Of a stretch of DNA of 64,000 bases, positions 25,812 to 35,529 are shown piece after piece. Source of the DNA: Streptomyces sp. NBC_00353 (GTDB lineage: Bacteria > Actinomycetota > Actinomycetes > Streptomycetales > Streptomycetaceae); the NCBI RefSeq assembly GCF_036108815.1, contig NZ_CP107985.1, positions 9,173,501 to 9,237,500 on the forward strand, given 5' to 3'. Position 1 is the stretch's first letter; each line of letters opens with the position of its first letter. Position numbers and translations under genes: made by a program. The notes beneath the pieces are model-generated. The model worked only from the letters and a program-made list of their open reading frames with translations, was not told the DNA's origin and made no database searches.

Positions 25812-28055
25812 GTGTCGCTGCGTGGAGGTGATCCAGCCGAGATCGGCGGTTATCCACTTGAGGCGCGGCTCGGCTCGGGTGGCATGGGCACGGTCTTTCT
25901 GGCCCGTACGAGTTCGGGGCGACCTGTCGCGATCAAACTGATCCACCAGCAGTTCGCGGCGGACGACGAGTTCCGCATCCGTTTCCGACAGGAGGTGGCG
26001 GCGGCGAGGCGGGTGAGCGGCGCGTTCACCGCCGCCGTGGTCGACGCTGCCCCTGAGGCCGAGCAGCCGTGGATGGCGACGACCTATATCGAGGGGCACA
26101 CGCTCGCCCAGCGCATCGCCACGAAGGGCCCGCTGAACGGAGCGGAGCTGAGAAGGCTTGCCATCGGGCTGGCGGAGGCGCTGCGCGACATCCACCGGGT
26201 GGGGGTCGTCCACCGTGACCTGAAGCCCTCGAACGTCGTGCTCTCGCCCGAGGGCCCGCGCGTCATCGACTTCGGCATTTCGCGCGCCGTGGACCAGCAG
26301 ACGCTGACGATGACAGGGCGGGTCATCGGTACGCCGCCCTTCATGTCGCCGGAACAGTTGCAGGCGCCGCGTGGTGTGGGGCCGCGTTCCGATGTCTTCT
26401 CGCTGGGGACGCTGCTGGTGTACGCAGCGACGGGCCGCGGGCCCTTCGACGCGGACAGCCCATACATGACGGCATATCAGGTGGTGCACGAGGAGCCGTC
26501 GCTGGGTGCCGTGCCGGTGGCCTTGCGCGCGGTCGTCGAGTCGTGTCTGGGCAAGGAGCCCAATGGGCGCCCCTCGGCGGACGAACTCCTCGTGCTGCTG
26601 CGGGACCTGCCGGCCGACCTCGGCGCGACCGACGCGAACGGGGTTGGCGCTGGCCGCACCCGCGACGTGATCACCCAGCATCACTTCGCGACGCAGGCCA
26701 CCCCGGCGCCGACTGCCCCGACCACCGCCCCGGCCGGTCCCGGTACAGGGAGCACCGGCACCCCCATCGGCCGCCGTCTGCGCAGCCGATGGCGGCCTGT
26801 GCTCGCGGCCGCGGTCGCGGTGGCAGCGATCGGCGGGGGAGTCGCCGCGCTGCAGGCAGGCGACTTCGGGGAGAACAGCGGCGGCGACAAGGGCAACAGC
26901 GTTGCGGTGCCGGGTGTCGCACTTCCGGACGGCTTCGAGCCGTGGCGCAAGACCGTGCAGGGCGGTCGCGAGGGCATCCCCGACGAACTGCGTTGCGTCG
27001 CGCGGGGCGATGCGCTGTTCTGCGGGGGCGGCGGTGTTGTCGCGACCCGTATCAGGACCCTGGACGGCTCGCGGGTGTGGACGGCGAAGAGCCCGGGCGT
27101 CCCCGTCCAGGGCATGCACCTGGTGGGCGCCACCGACGACACGGTGCTCGGTTACCGCTTCGCCGCCCAGGACGCCCCGCAGGACCCTCCCACCGAGGTG
27201 GTGGCCATCGACGCGAACAACGGCCGGGAGCTGTGGTCCGTGCCGTCCGGCGCCCGGTCGATGGCCGTCACGGGTCGGTCTCAGGACGCCATTGTGGTCG
27301 GCTCCGCCGTCGTGACGGTCGACGCTTCCAACTCCCGCTTCGAGGCCCGGGACGCGCACAGCGGTGAGGTCACCTGGACGACGTCGTTCCCCGCGAGTAC
27401 GCATTGCGCTCCCGTCCCGGTGGGCCCACAGCTCTTGGCGATGTGCGCGACGGATGCGGAGGTGGATGCCTCAGAGGTGCGCCACCCCACCCTGTACACG
27501 GTCGACCGCGCCTCGGGGACGCTGGGCAGGCCCATCACGGTTGACGGCCCCGCCGTGCCGATGGGCGTCGCCGACGGCAGGCTCGTACTCCTTCAGGAGC
27601 ACAGGGAGGGAACGGCGCTGACCGGATACGACGGGGTGGCGCGGGTCGACCCGGCCTCGCGGAAGGTCACGTACTCCCGACTGGCCAAGACATACGCGGG
27701 GACGCCCGGCATGGCGGACGGCACCGTCTACGTGAGCGGGCAGACCGGTCTCGTCACGGCCCTCGACCCCGCGACCGGCCGGAAGAAGTGGTCGCGGCAG
27801 ACGAGCGTGGAGGGCGCGTCGGGTCCCGTGGCGGGAGCCGGCGCGCTGTATTTCAGCTCGGCCACCGGCCGGGTGGTCGCGCTGTCGCCGCACGATGGCA
27901 AACCCCTGTGGACAACAGATCCGCAGGCCGATGGTTTGACGGGCGAGCAGGGCGCAAGCCCGCGGGTGACCGTTGCGGGGCGTGCGGTGATCGTGGCCGC
28001 GGCCAAGAACACTCTCTTCGCCTTCGACACGCAGAAGCCGCCGAAGTCGGGCTGA
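25812..28055 (+). CDS. Membrane Ser/Thr protein kinase with PQQ-type beta-propeller sensor
   Basis: A 747-residue protein. The PknB-like kinase domain has the glycine loop GSGGMGTVFLA, lysine K42 in VAIKL, catalytic D136 in HRDLKPSN and the DFGIS magnesium loop. A proline/threonine-rich linker precedes one membrane helix at about residues 327-347 (RPVLAAAVAVAAIGGGVAAL). The extracellular part, about 380 residues, carries repeated PQQ/WD-like blades (GRELWSVPSGA, GEVTWTTSF, GRKKWSRQTS, GKPLWTTDPQ). It likely senses an external ligand and phosphorylates cytoplasmic targets. The GTG has GGGAGG at 9 nt. The IS right end is only 72 bp upstream, so the native promoter may be displaced. Confidence 0.9.
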   Translation: MSLRGGDPAEIGGYPLEARLGSGGMGTVFLARTSSGRPVAIKLIHQQFAADDEFRIRFRQEVAAARRVSGAFTAAVVDAAPEAEQPWMATTYIEGHTLAQRIATKGPLNGAELRRLAIGLAEALRDIHRVGVVHRDLKPSNVVLSPEGPRVIDFGISRAVDQQTLTMTGRVIGTPPFMSPEQLQAPRGVGPRSDVFSLGTLLVYAATGRGPFDADSPYMTAYQVVHEEPSLGAVPVALRAVVESCLGKEPNGRPSADELLVLLRDLPADLGATDANGVGAGRTRDVITQHHFATQATPAPTAPTTAPAGPGTGSTGTPIGRRLRSRWRPVLAAAVAVAAIGGGVAALQAGDFGENSGGDKGNSVAVPGVALPDGFEPWRKTVQGGREGIPDELRCVARGDALFCGGGGVVATRIRTLDGSRVWTAKSPGVPVQGMHLVGATDDTVLGYRFAAQDAPQDPPTEVVAIDANNGRELWSVPSGARSMAVTGRSQDAIVVGSAVVTVDASNSRFEARDAHSGEVTWTTSFPASTHCAPVPVGPQLLAMCATDAEVDASEVRHPTLYTVDRASGTLGRPITVDGPAVPMGVADGRLVLLQEHREGTALTGYDGVARVDPASRKVTYSRLAKTYAGTPGMADGTVYVSGQTGLVTALDPATGRKKWSRQTSVEGASGPVAGAGALYFSSATGRVVALSPHDGKPLWTTDPQADGLTGEQGASPRVTVAGRAVIVAAAKNTLFAFDTQKPPKSG

Positions 28056-28724
28056 CCGCGGCGGCACCGGACACCGGCCGCCTTCCTTGACGTGCGGACA
28101 CCTCAGCGGCTCACTCGGTGGCCGACGCAGCGAGCGCCCAGGTCGACATCCAGGAGGCCACCGATCCCGCCACCCATGTCGCCGTCACCGAATTCACCGT
28201 GGTTCGCCAATCGCCTTCCCGTCCGAGGAGACTCGTGCCCCCGTCCCGTTCGACCACGAGTGGACCGAGTCGGACGGCGGGCCGTGGACACCGCCCGCGT
28301 CTGCTTTGCGACTGGGGTCAGAGCCAGAACTCCGGGACCTGACCGGTCAGTTTGTGCACGGTGAGCGTGCTGGCGTCCGCCCCTGTAAGGCCGGCGAGCA
28401 GAGCACCGGCAGCGTTGCCGTGCTGAAGAAGGTCAGCACCCCTACGACCTCCCCGATGAAGGCAGTCGTCAGTAGCACCAGCACGAGAACTCCGGGTCGA
28501 CGGGTGAGGCCATTCCCACCAAGCCCAATCCCCTGATCTGAAGGGGGACACAGTCATGCCGGGCCCGGAGGCCAGCGGCCCTCTTGCCGGACCGCGACGA
28601 AGATGACGGGTGAGGGCGTCGGCGAGCCGGTCGTGGGAGGTCCTTGCTCTCGCCGCCGAGTCGGTAGCCTGTCGGAGTGAGCGAGCAGGTGAGGGCTGAA
28701 CGCCCGGGGGGATGGAGAACGGTA
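28056..28724. other. Intergenic region after the kinase gene, mostly decayed sequence
   Basis: It holds the frameshifted reverse-strand membrane-protein remnant described separately and, at its right edge, a likely promoter for the Sua5-type gene (TAGCCT at 28665-28670). A forward stretch near 28118-28250 looks protein-like but has no recognised family. Confidence 0.4.
28318..28515 (-). pseudogene. Frameshifted small membrane-protein remnant
   Basis: Two reverse-strand frames join into one sensible sequence. The first gives TRRPGVLVLVLLTTAFIGEV followed by VGVLTFF, a strongly hydrophobic segment. The second, after a frame change within the poly-C-free LTFF/QHGN junction, gives QHGNAAGALLAGLTGADAST, then LTVHKLTGQVPEFWL and a stop. 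Neither frame alone has both parts. It looks like a small integral-membrane protein of about 60-70 residues that has lost its frame. I do not recognise a named family. Confidence 0.5.
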
Positions 28725-29369
28725 ATGGCCCGTCGTTATGACTGCTCCACGGTGTCCGGGCGTTCTGCCGGGCTTCGCGAGGCCGCTTCGGCGGTACGCC
28801 GGGGTGAGCTGGTGGTGCTGCCGACGGACACCGTGTACGGGATCGGTGCCGATGCCTTCAACCGTGGGGCGGTGAACAGTCTGCTGGAGGCCAAGGGCCG
28901 GGGCCGGGCCATGCCCTCGCCGGTGCTGGTCGCCTCTCCGGACGCTTTGCACGACCTGGTCACCGATTTCTCCGAGCAGGGCTGGGCGCTGGTGGAGGCG
29001 TTCTGGCCGGGCGGGCTGACCCTGGTCGCCCGCCACCAGCCGTCGCTGGACTGGGACCTGGGTGAAACCCACGGCACGGTGGCGGTCCGGATGCCGTCAC
29101 ACCCGGCCGCCCTTGACCTGCTCGCCCGGACCGGTCCGATGGCGGTTTCCAGCGCCAACCTGACGGGACAGCCATCTCCGCAGGACTGCGATGCCGCCCA
29201 GGGCATGCTCGGCGACTCGGTCGCCGTCTACCTGGACGGAGGGCCCACCGAGGCCGCTGTCGCCTCCTCGATCGTGGACATCACCGGCGCGGTCCCCGTC
29301 CTGAAGCGCGCGGGCGCGATCAGTACCTTGCGCCTGCGCAAGGTGGTACCCGACCTGCAGGAACCATGA
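28725..29369 (+). CDS. Sua5/YrdC family L-threonylcarbamoyladenylate synthase-like protein
   Basis: A 214-residue protein with the Sua5/YrdC fold. It starts MARRYDCS and continues ELVVLPTDTVYGIGADAF, LLEAKGRGRAMPSPVLV, FWPGGLTLVARH and PMAVSSANLTG. The family makes the threonylcarbamoyl donor for the t6A base at position 37 of tRNAs. Housekeeping Streptomyces copies normally sit near the ATP-synthase genes (knowledge). This gene has a different setting beside a carbonic anhydrase, so it may be a second copy. The ATG has GGAG at 7 nt. A GTG 48 nt upstream, 6 nt after a TAGCCT -10 element, is an alternative leaderless start. Confidence 0.85.
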   Translation: MARRYDCSTVSGRSAGLREAASAVRRGELVVLPTDTVYGIGADAFNRGAVNSLLEAKGRGRAMPSPVLVASPDALHDLVTDFSEQGWALVEAFWPGGLTLVARHQPSLDWDLGETHGTVAVRMPSHPAALDLLARTGPMAVSSANLTGQPSPQDCDAAQGMLGDSVAVYLDGGPTEAAVASSIVDITGAVPVLKRAGAISTLRLRKVVPDLQEP

Positions 29370-29715
29370 CCCGAGCCCGCGGCGACGGCACAGGCCCGGC
29401 GCAACCGGCCCTCGATGGGGCCACCCGTTCGGCGGGCGTCGTGATCGCAATGGCGTCGTTGCGGACAGTGTGGCGGTGCACGGTGAACCACGCGCCTGCC
29501 GGCAGCGCGCCAGACGCTGCGCAGTTGTCCTGTGGCGAGCGGCCTACCGGGCTGAACGGGTTCGCCGCGCTTTGAGGCTCCGGCTGGAAGCCGCTGCCGC
29601 CCGGCGTCCGGGATGCGCGCCGACACGGGGCATTTCATCCCGTTTTGCCACATCCGCTCCTCCTTTGGTGGACCTCGACGCCGTGGTGAGCGGGGCTTGG
29701 ACGTAGCCTGGGACC
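29370..29715. other. Intergenic region before the carbonic anhydrase gene
   Basis: No gene is supported. The right edge has TAGCCT (29704-29709) ending 6 nt before the carbonic anhydrase ATG. This predicts a leaderless transcript, since no ribosome site is present. Confidence 0.4.
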
Positions 29716-30366
29716 ATGACTGACGCCCTGCCGCTGACTCCATCCGAAGCCGTTGAGCTGCTGCTGGCCGGCAACCAGCGCTTCGTCGCCGGCACCCCGC
29801 AGCACCCGAACCAGGACGCCGCACGCCGTGCGGAGACCGCACCCGGACAGCGCCCGTTCGCCGTGCTCTTCGGCTGCTCCGACTCACGCCTCGCGGCCGA
29901 GATCATCTTCGACCGGGGCTTGGGTGACCTGTTCGTCGTCCGCACTGCAGGCCATGTGGCGGGGCCGGAGGTGCTGGGCAGCATCGAATACGGCGTGAGC
30001 GTGTTGGACTGCCCGCTGGTCGTAGTGCTGGGCCACGACTCATGTGGTGCGGTCGCGGCCACCCGTGCCGCCCTGACCGACGGCGTTGCCGCCACCGGGT
30101 ACGTGCGCGACGTCATCGAACGCGTTACGCCCAGCGTCCTGGCCGCCCGCGCCGCCGGGCTCACCCAGGACGATGAAATCATTGCCGAGCACATACGGCA
30201 CAGCGTCGACCTCCTCCTGGACCGCTCCCGGGTGCTCGCCGACCAGGTCGCCGCCGGCCGGACGGCCGTGGTGGGCCTGTCCTACCGACTGGCCGACGGC
30301 AGTGCCCGACTCATCACGGCCCGCGGCCTGCGCGCCGAAGCGGCCGCCCCAGGACCGGGCGCCTGA
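29716..30366 (+). CDS. Beta-class carbonic anhydrase
   Basis: A 216-residue zinc enzyme that interconverts CO2 and bicarbonate. The beta-class signature is complete: C54, D56 and R58 in FGCSDSR, and H107 and C110 in GHDSCGA, giving a Cys-Asp/His-Cys zinc site. The VVRTAGHV segment after the first motif is also typical. No signal peptide is present. It follows the Sua5-type gene; supplying bicarbonate, which is a substrate of threonylcarbamoyl-adenylate formation, is an appealing but unproven link. Confidence 0.93.
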   Translation: MTDALPLTPSEAVELLLAGNQRFVAGTPQHPNQDAARRAETAPGQRPFAVLFGCSDSRLAAEIIFDRGLGDLFVVRTAGHVAGPEVLGSIEYGVSVLDCPLVVVLGHDSCGAVAATRAALTDGVAATGYVRDVIERVTPSVLAARAAGLTQDDEIIAEHIRHSVDLLLDRSRVLADQVAAGRTAVVGLSYRLADGSARLITARGLRAEAAAPGPGA

Positions 30367-30429
30367 ACGGCGGCTGCACAGGCGGACGGCGGCGAAAGCG
30401 TTGCCACGCTGGGCGGCGGTGATGGCTGC

Positions 30430-30657
30430 AGTGGCGCGCACGGACTGAGCGTGGCCAAGGCGGCGGGGGATACCCAGCTCGTGCGCAGGGCGGGCTCGAC
30501 GAGACCGTCGATGGCATCCAGGTTGTGCCGGTGCAGCACGACGTCGACCCCGAGCGGAAGCCAGGACACTCTGACAAGCACCGCGGCAGACTCCTTCGCG
30601 CCGCGTGCGGTATCCACGGCGGATGCGAGGTCCTGGGCCGCAGTGCGGGAGAGTGCT
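30430..30657 (-). pseudogene. Possible reverse-strand coding remnant
   Basis: One reverse frame gives DLASAVDTARGAKESAAVLV followed by WLPLGVDVVLHRHNLDAIDG and LVEPALR, which is natural-looking helix/strand sequence. It lacks a clear start, ends in low-complexity sequence and fits no family I can name. It may be the tail of a decayed gene next to the ROK regulator. Confidence 0.25.
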
Positions 30658-31866
30658 CTATGCGGTGGCCTCTCCTCTCCCGACGTCCCCTGCCACCGAC
30701 GCCTCACCGTACGCGAGTTCGCTCGCCAGCAGCGCGGCGCCCACGACCCCGGCGCGGGGGCCGAGTTCGGACATGACGATCGGCAGATTGCCGGTGGCGA
30801 GGGGAAGTGAGCGCTTGTACACGACGCTGCGGATCTCGGCGAGCAGGGGATAGCCGAGCCCGGTCAGACCGCCGCCGATCACGATCATCGACGGGTTCAT
30901 GAAGCTGACCAGCGTAGCGAGGACCTGCCCGACCCGGTGGCCGCCGGCCCGGACCAGGTTGACGCTCGTGCTGTCGCCGCCGTCCGCGCACTCCGCGACA
31001 TCCAGGGCGGTCAAAACCCCCCGCTCGGCGAGCCTTTCGGCAAGGGCGGGCGACTGGCCGGACCGCGCGGCCTCCGTGGCGTCCCTGGACAGCGCCACCC
31101 CGCCGAAGTACGCCTCCAGGCAGCCGGTGTTCCCGCAGGAGCAGACAGGCCCGTCCGCCTCCGCCTCGACCTGGACGTGCCCGATGTCACCGGCGCACCC
31201 CTCCGCGCCCCGGTAGATACGGCCGTGGTGCTGCATGCCGGAGCCGATACCGCTGCCGATCTTCACGAAGAGCAGATGGTCGACGCTCCTTGCGACCCCA
31301 CTGTGTTGCTCCCCGAGGGACATCACGTTGACGTCGTTGTCGACCACGACGGGGCAGCCATGCGCGCGGGCGAGGGTGTCGCGTACCGGAAAGCGGTTCC
31401 AGCCCACCATGATCGGCGGCGAGACGGGTATGCCCTCCCGGAAGCTGACCGGGCCCGGCAGGCCGATGCCGATTGCGTCGAGCCGCGTGTAGTGCCCCTG
31501 GTCGGCCAACGCGTGCAGGAGTTCGCTGACGCGCCCGAGCACGGCGACCGGTCCGGAGCGGATGTCTGCCGGCTCGGAGCAGGAGGCCACCGGCGTGAGC
31601 GCGCCGTCGGTGATCTCGATGTCGACGGAGCTGGCGCCCAGATCGACGGCGGCGAACCGCACCCCGGGGTCGAGCTGGACGAGGGTGGAGCGCCGCCCGC
31701 CGCGCGACGCGGCGGGGCCCGCCTCACGGACCCGCCCGGCGGCGACCATGCGGTCGAGTTCGCCGAGCAGCCGCGGGCGCGGAACCTCCAGCCGGTCTGC
31801 GAGTTGGGCGCGGGACAGCGGGCCGTTGTCACGCAGTAGACTCAACACGCGGTACTGGATGTTCAC
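30658..31866 (-). CDS. ROK-family transcriptional regulator
   Basis: A 402-residue protein combining an N-terminal winged helix-turn-helix (YRVLSLLRDNGPLSRAQLAD) with a ROK sugar-kinase-like domain. The domain has the DLGASSVDIEI phosphate-loop-like start, a nearby VDNDVNVMSLGE segment, IGSGIGSGMQ and the ROK zinc motif CSCGNTGCLEAY. Such proteins (NagC/XylR type) bind a sugar and regulate sugar-use genes. The start is GTG with GAGGAAG upstream. It follows the PQQ-type dehydrogenase gene on the same strand, which is a likely target, but a terminator hairpin separates them. Confidence 0.9.
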   Translation of the reverse strand: MNIQYRVLSLLRDNGPLSRAQLADRLEVPRPRLLGELDRMVAAGRVREAGPAASRGGRRSTLVQLDPGVRFAAVDLGASSVDIEITDGALTPVASCSEPADIRSGPVAVLGRVSELLHALADQGHYTRLDAIGIGLPGPVSFREGIPVSPPIMVGWNRFPVRDTLARAHGCPVVVDNDVNVMSLGEQHSGVARSVDHLLFVKIGSGIGSGMQHHGRIYRGAEGCAGDIGHVQVEAEADGPVCSCGNTGCLEAYFGGVALSRDATEAARSGQSPALAERLAERGVLTALDVAECADGGDSTSVNLVRAGGHRVGQVLATLVSFMNPSMIVIGGGLTGLGYPLLAEIRSVVYKRSLPLATGNLPIVMSELGPRAGVVGAALLASELAYGEASVAGDVGRGEATA

Positions 31867-32102
31867 GGACTCACTTCCTCTGGACGCCCTTGGACAGCTT
31901 TCGGGAGTTGTCGCGGGGGTGGTACGGGGCCGGGCACCGTATCGGCCGGCCTGGCTCGTCCTCGCGGGGCCGCAGGGGCGCGGGCGGCTTCCGGCAACTT
32001 TTTCACAGAACGCCGAAAGTTGCTGCATTGTTGACGGAACTCCCCCCGGCGGGGACCCTACCGCCCTGAAGCAGGCCCCCGTCACAGAGTCCGGGCACAG
32101 AA

Positions 32103-32128
32103 CTGCCCCGCCGGTGACAGCGGGGCAG
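32103..32128. terminator. Hairpin terminator of the PQQ-type dehydrogenase gene
   Basis: A perfect 9-bp stem (CTGCCCCGC with GCGGGGCAG) and an 8-nt loop lie 18 bp past the stop of the reverse-strand dehydrogenase gene. Confidence 0.75.
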
Positions 32129-32145
32129 CTCCGTCCGTCCCGGCG

Positions 32146-35100
32146 TCAGCCGGTGGCGCCTCCCTTCAGCGCCCGCGCGCTCCGTGCCAGGGCCGCTCCT
32201 GCCGCGCTGTCCGGCACCAGGGCGGTGTCGGACGCGTAGCCGGCGAACGATTCCAGCACGGCTGTGGCCTGATTGGTGCGGCCCGCGTCGGTGTGCGCCT
32301 CGGCCTGGTTGAGCCGTACAGTCAGCCGCTGCTGTCCCTGTGCCGTGATCAGGCCGTCGGCCCGCAGCTGGGTGATCAGCGCACGGATGTCCGCGTAGGA
32401 GGTACGGGTGGTGAAGGCCACCGTCTTCGTGGTGGTGTTGCCGGCCTTGTCCCTGGCCTTGACCGTGAGGTCATGGTTCCCGAGCGGCAGCCGCCACAGT
32501 TCCAGCGCCTGGCCGGAGGTGACGGACTTGCCGTCCAGCGTGGCCGTCGCGGTGGCCCCGCCGGAGACCGCGTCCTGTGCCGAGAAGACCGGCGTCGGGC
32601 GCTTGGAGTCCCCGTAGACGCCGTCGGCGTCGAGACCGTTCACCGCCACCGTGGGACCGGTGCGGTCGATCCGTACGGTCAGCGAACCCACCTCGGAGAC
32701 GTTGCCGCCGTTGTCGGTCGCGCGGTAACGGACGCTCGTGGCACCCTCATTGGACAGGGTGACGGTCGAGTTCGCCGACTGCCACGTCGTTCCGCCGTCG
32801 ACCGAGTACTGACGGCTGGCGACGGTCCCGTTGTCGGTCGCCGAGACCGCGAGTGACACGTTGCTGGTGTACCAGCCGTCGTCACCGTTGGGCCTGGGCG
32901 GGTTGAGCGTGGCGGTGACCTTGGGCGCCGTCTTGTCCGCGACGCCCGCGCCCTGGAAGGTCAGCGAGTCCAGCTCGACACCGCCGGAGCTGGTGACGAA
33001 GACCTCACCGCTCCCCGAAGGGGCGTTCGGAAGCGCGGTGGTGACGGACTGCCAGCCGTCTTCGGCCGGAACCGACACGGTGGCGAACGGCTCGGCGTCG
33101 GCTGCGCCCCAGCGCAGCGCCAGGGTGCCGGCGCCACTGGCACGGGTCTTCACCCCGGTGATCCCGGCGAACGACACCGGGTCGTACGCGATCCAGTCAC
33201 CCGCGTCGAAGGAGGTCAGCTTGCGCTGTCCGGAAGCCGTGGTGTCGTCCGTGATCGTGACACCCTCCGCCGAGTCGTAGTGCTCGGCCTGCATGAGAGC
33301 CGGGTTGAGCACCACCTGGGCGTCACCGGTCGCCGGCGGAACGCCGCCCGCGCCCTTGTCGGTGTAGGTGATCCCAAGGACGCCGAAGACGTTCTCGGTG
33401 TCACCGTGTCCCGCGTCGGTCGGGGTCGCGACGGCGCCCGTGCAGCCGGTGCCGCTGTTGACCGGGTGTCCGTGCTGATTGTGCCCGAGACCGAAGGTCC
33501 AGGCGGCCTTGGCGCAGTCCGGCGTGGTGCCGTCCTCCGGGTCCTCGACGGCTGTGCCGTACGGGACGGCGTCGCCCCAGTTGAAGAACCCGCCGTCCGG
33601 CGGCGAGGTGATCCGCACCGTCGGCGCCGTGTTGCCCACGGTGATCTGACGGCTCGACAGGCCGAACTTGCCCTGTGGGTCGGAGACCTTCAGCCGGGCC
33701 TGGAACTGCCCGTTCTCCGGATATGTACGGCTGGCCGTGGGCCCGGTGGCGTCGAAGGTGCCGTCACCGTCGAGGTCCCACTGGTAGGTGAGGTCACCGT
33801 TCTCCGGGTCACTGGAACCGGTGGCGCTGAACGAGACCTCCAGCGGGGCCTGGCCGGACGTCTTGTCGGCCTTGATCACGGCGGTGGGTGCCTTGTTGCC
33901 CTCGGCGTAGTCGATCCGGTAGAGACCCGCATCGGGATTCTGCCGGAAGAAGCCGTCGCCGTAGTCGAGGACGTAGAGCGCGCCGTCCGGGCCGAACTCC
34001 AGGTCCATCGGGTTGTCCCACGGTGGGATGCCGTTCTGAGAACGTTCGCTGTTGGGCAGGACGTTCTCCAGCTTGCTCACGGGACCGTCCGGCCCGTCGA
34101 GGGTGAACGCCGCGACGTAGTCCTGGGAGAACTCCGCGAAGAACGCCTTGCCGTCCCAGTACTCGGGGAACTTGCCCGGTGAGGGGTTGTCCGCGTCGTA
34201 GTGGTAGACCGGACCGCCCATCGGGGCCTGGCCGCCGGGACCGCCGGGACCGCGGAAGGCGGTCAGCTCGGGCCACGGCTGGTCGGTGTCCCGGTCGCCG
34301 TACCAGAGCGTGGCCGGCACAGGCGCGGGCAGCTTGGTCAGGCCGGTGTTCCAGCGGGAGTCGTTGACCGGTGCCGCGCAGTCGAAGGCGGGGCCGGGTG
34401 TGAGGGTGGCGAAGTCGAAGTCCCGGTAGGGCTTGCTGTTGTCACCCGTGCAGAACGGCCAGCCGCTGTTCATGGCCTTGGTCGTGGTCTGCCACTCGAC
34501 GTATCCCATCGGCCCGCGGTTCGGGTCGGCGGTACCGGCGTCGGGGCCGTAGTCGCCCCACATCACGGCGTCGGTCTCGCGGTCCACAGCCAGCCGGAAG
34601 GGATTGCGCAGGCCCATCACGAAGATCTCGGGACGGGTCTTGGCCGTGCCGGGCTCGAAGAGGTTCCCCTCCGGGATGGTGTAACTGCCGTCCTCCTGGA
34701 CGTCGATCCGAAGAATCTTGCCCCGCAGGTCGTTGGTGTTGCCCGAGCCGCGGCGCTCGTCGAGCCCCGGGTTGTAGCCGGCGGCGTCGTTGATCGGCGT
34801 GTAGCCGTTGACGTTCGGGCCGGACGCCGGGGTGTTGCCGCCGGTCGCGAGGTAGAGGTTCCCCTCCCCGTCGAAGTCCACGTCACCGGCGACATGGCAG
34901 CACTGGCCGCGGTTGGTGTCGACCCGGATGATTTCCTGCGCGGTGGAGAGGTCGAGCTTGTCGCCGGTCCACTTGAAGCGGGTCAGGGTGTCGTACCCCT
35001 CCCACTGCTTCCAGTACGAGTCGTTCTGCCCAGCGGGCAGTTGGAGCGGGGCGGAGCCGGCCGGGGTGTTCAGCGGCGGCGAATAGTACAGGTAGACCCA

Positions 35101-35445
35101 CTTGTTGGTGGCGAAGTCCGGGTCGAGCGTGACTGTCTGCAACCCCATCTCGGAGTTCTGGTACACGTCGACGTGGTTGACGACCTTCGTGACACCCGTG
35201 CCGGGGTCGGTGAGCCGTACGTCGCCGTTGCGGGCGGTGTGCAGAACGCGGCTGTCGGGCAGTACGGCGAGGTCGATCGGCTCGCCGGTGTCCTTCGTCA
35301 GAGTGACTTTCTCGTAGTTCGACCAGTCCAGGGCGTGTTCGTGGTCCGGGTGCGCCTGCGCGGCGGGCGCGAGGGCCACACCGCCCAACGCGGGCAGTGC
35401 CACGAGCAGGACCCCCGTGATCAGGCGTCTCAGGGTGCGGTGCAC
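32146..35445 (-). CDS. Secreted PQQ-dependent sugar dehydrogenase with PKD and CBM6-like domains
   Basis: A 1099-residue exported protein. The N-terminal signal peptide runs to AAQAH. The catalytic propeller (about residues 40-520) is of the GSDH/soluble-glucose-dehydrogenase type: DLAVLPDSRVLHTARNGDVR, GLQTVTLDPDF, GRGQCCHVAGD-type segments and VMGLRNPFRLAVD. A PKD domain follows (APLEVSFSATGSSDPENGDL), then a CBM6-like domain (MQAEHYDSAEGVTI, GDWIAYDPVSF), a bacterial-surface Ig-like segment and a C-terminal helical tail. It probably oxidises sugars on a polysaccharide surface. The GTG start has GAGGAG 10 nt upstream. The related ThuA fusion seen in some actinomycetes is absent. Confidence 0.88.
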   Translation of the reverse strand: MHRTLRRLITGVLLVALPALGGVALAPAAQAHPDHEHALDWSNYEKVTLTKDTGEPIDLAVLPDSRVLHTARNGDVRLTDPGTGVTKVVNHVDVYQNSEMGLQTVTLDPDFATNKWVYLYYSPPLNTPAGSAPLQLPAGQNDSYWKQWEGYDTLTRFKWTGDKLDLSTAQEIIRVDTNRGQCCHVAGDVDFDGEGNLYLATGGNTPASGPNVNGYTPINDAAGYNPGLDERRGSGNTNDLRGKILRIDVQEDGSYTIPEGNLFEPGTAKTRPEIFVMGLRNPFRLAVDRETDAVMWGDYGPDAGTADPNRGPMGYVEWQTTTKAMNSGWPFCTGDNSKPYRDFDFATLTPGPAFDCAAPVNDSRWNTGLTKLPAPVPATLWYGDRDTDQPWPELTAFRGPGGPGGQAPMGGPVYHYDADNPSPGKFPEYWDGKAFFAEFSQDYVAAFTLDGPDGPVSKLENVLPNSERSQNGIPPWDNPMDLEFGPDGALYVLDYGDGFFRQNPDAGLYRIDYAEGNKAPTAVIKADKTSGQAPLEVSFSATGSSDPENGDLTYQWDLDGDGTFDATGPTASRTYPENGQFQARLKVSDPQGKFGLSSRQITVGNTAPTVRITSPPDGGFFNWGDAVPYGTAVEDPEDGTTPDCAKAAWTFGLGHNQHGHPVNSGTGCTGAVATPTDAGHGDTENVFGVLGITYTDKGAGGVPPATGDAQVVLNPALMQAEHYDSAEGVTITDDTTASGQRKLTSFDAGDWIAYDPVSFAGITGVKTRASGAGTLALRWGAADAEPFATVSVPAEDGWQSVTTALPNAPSGSGEVFVTSSGGVELDSLTFQGAGVADKTAPKVTATLNPPRPNGDDGWYTSNVSLAVSATDNGTVASRQYSVDGGTTWQSANSTVTLSNEGATSVRYRATDNGGNVSEVGSLTVRIDRTGPTVAVNGLDADGVYGDSKRPTPVFSAQDAVSGGATATATLDGKSVTSGQALELWRLPLGNHDLTVKARDKAGNTTTKTVAFTTRTSYADIRALITQLRADGLITAQGQQRLTVRLNQAEAHTDAGRTNQATAVLESFAGYASDTALVPDSAAGAALARSARALKGGATG

Positions 35446-35529
35446 GATGATGCATCTCCTCGATCGCTGGCGGTAAGGAGCGGACACGGAGGCGCCCCGC
35501 GCTGAGGCGCCTCTCTTCTTCGGGGCCTC

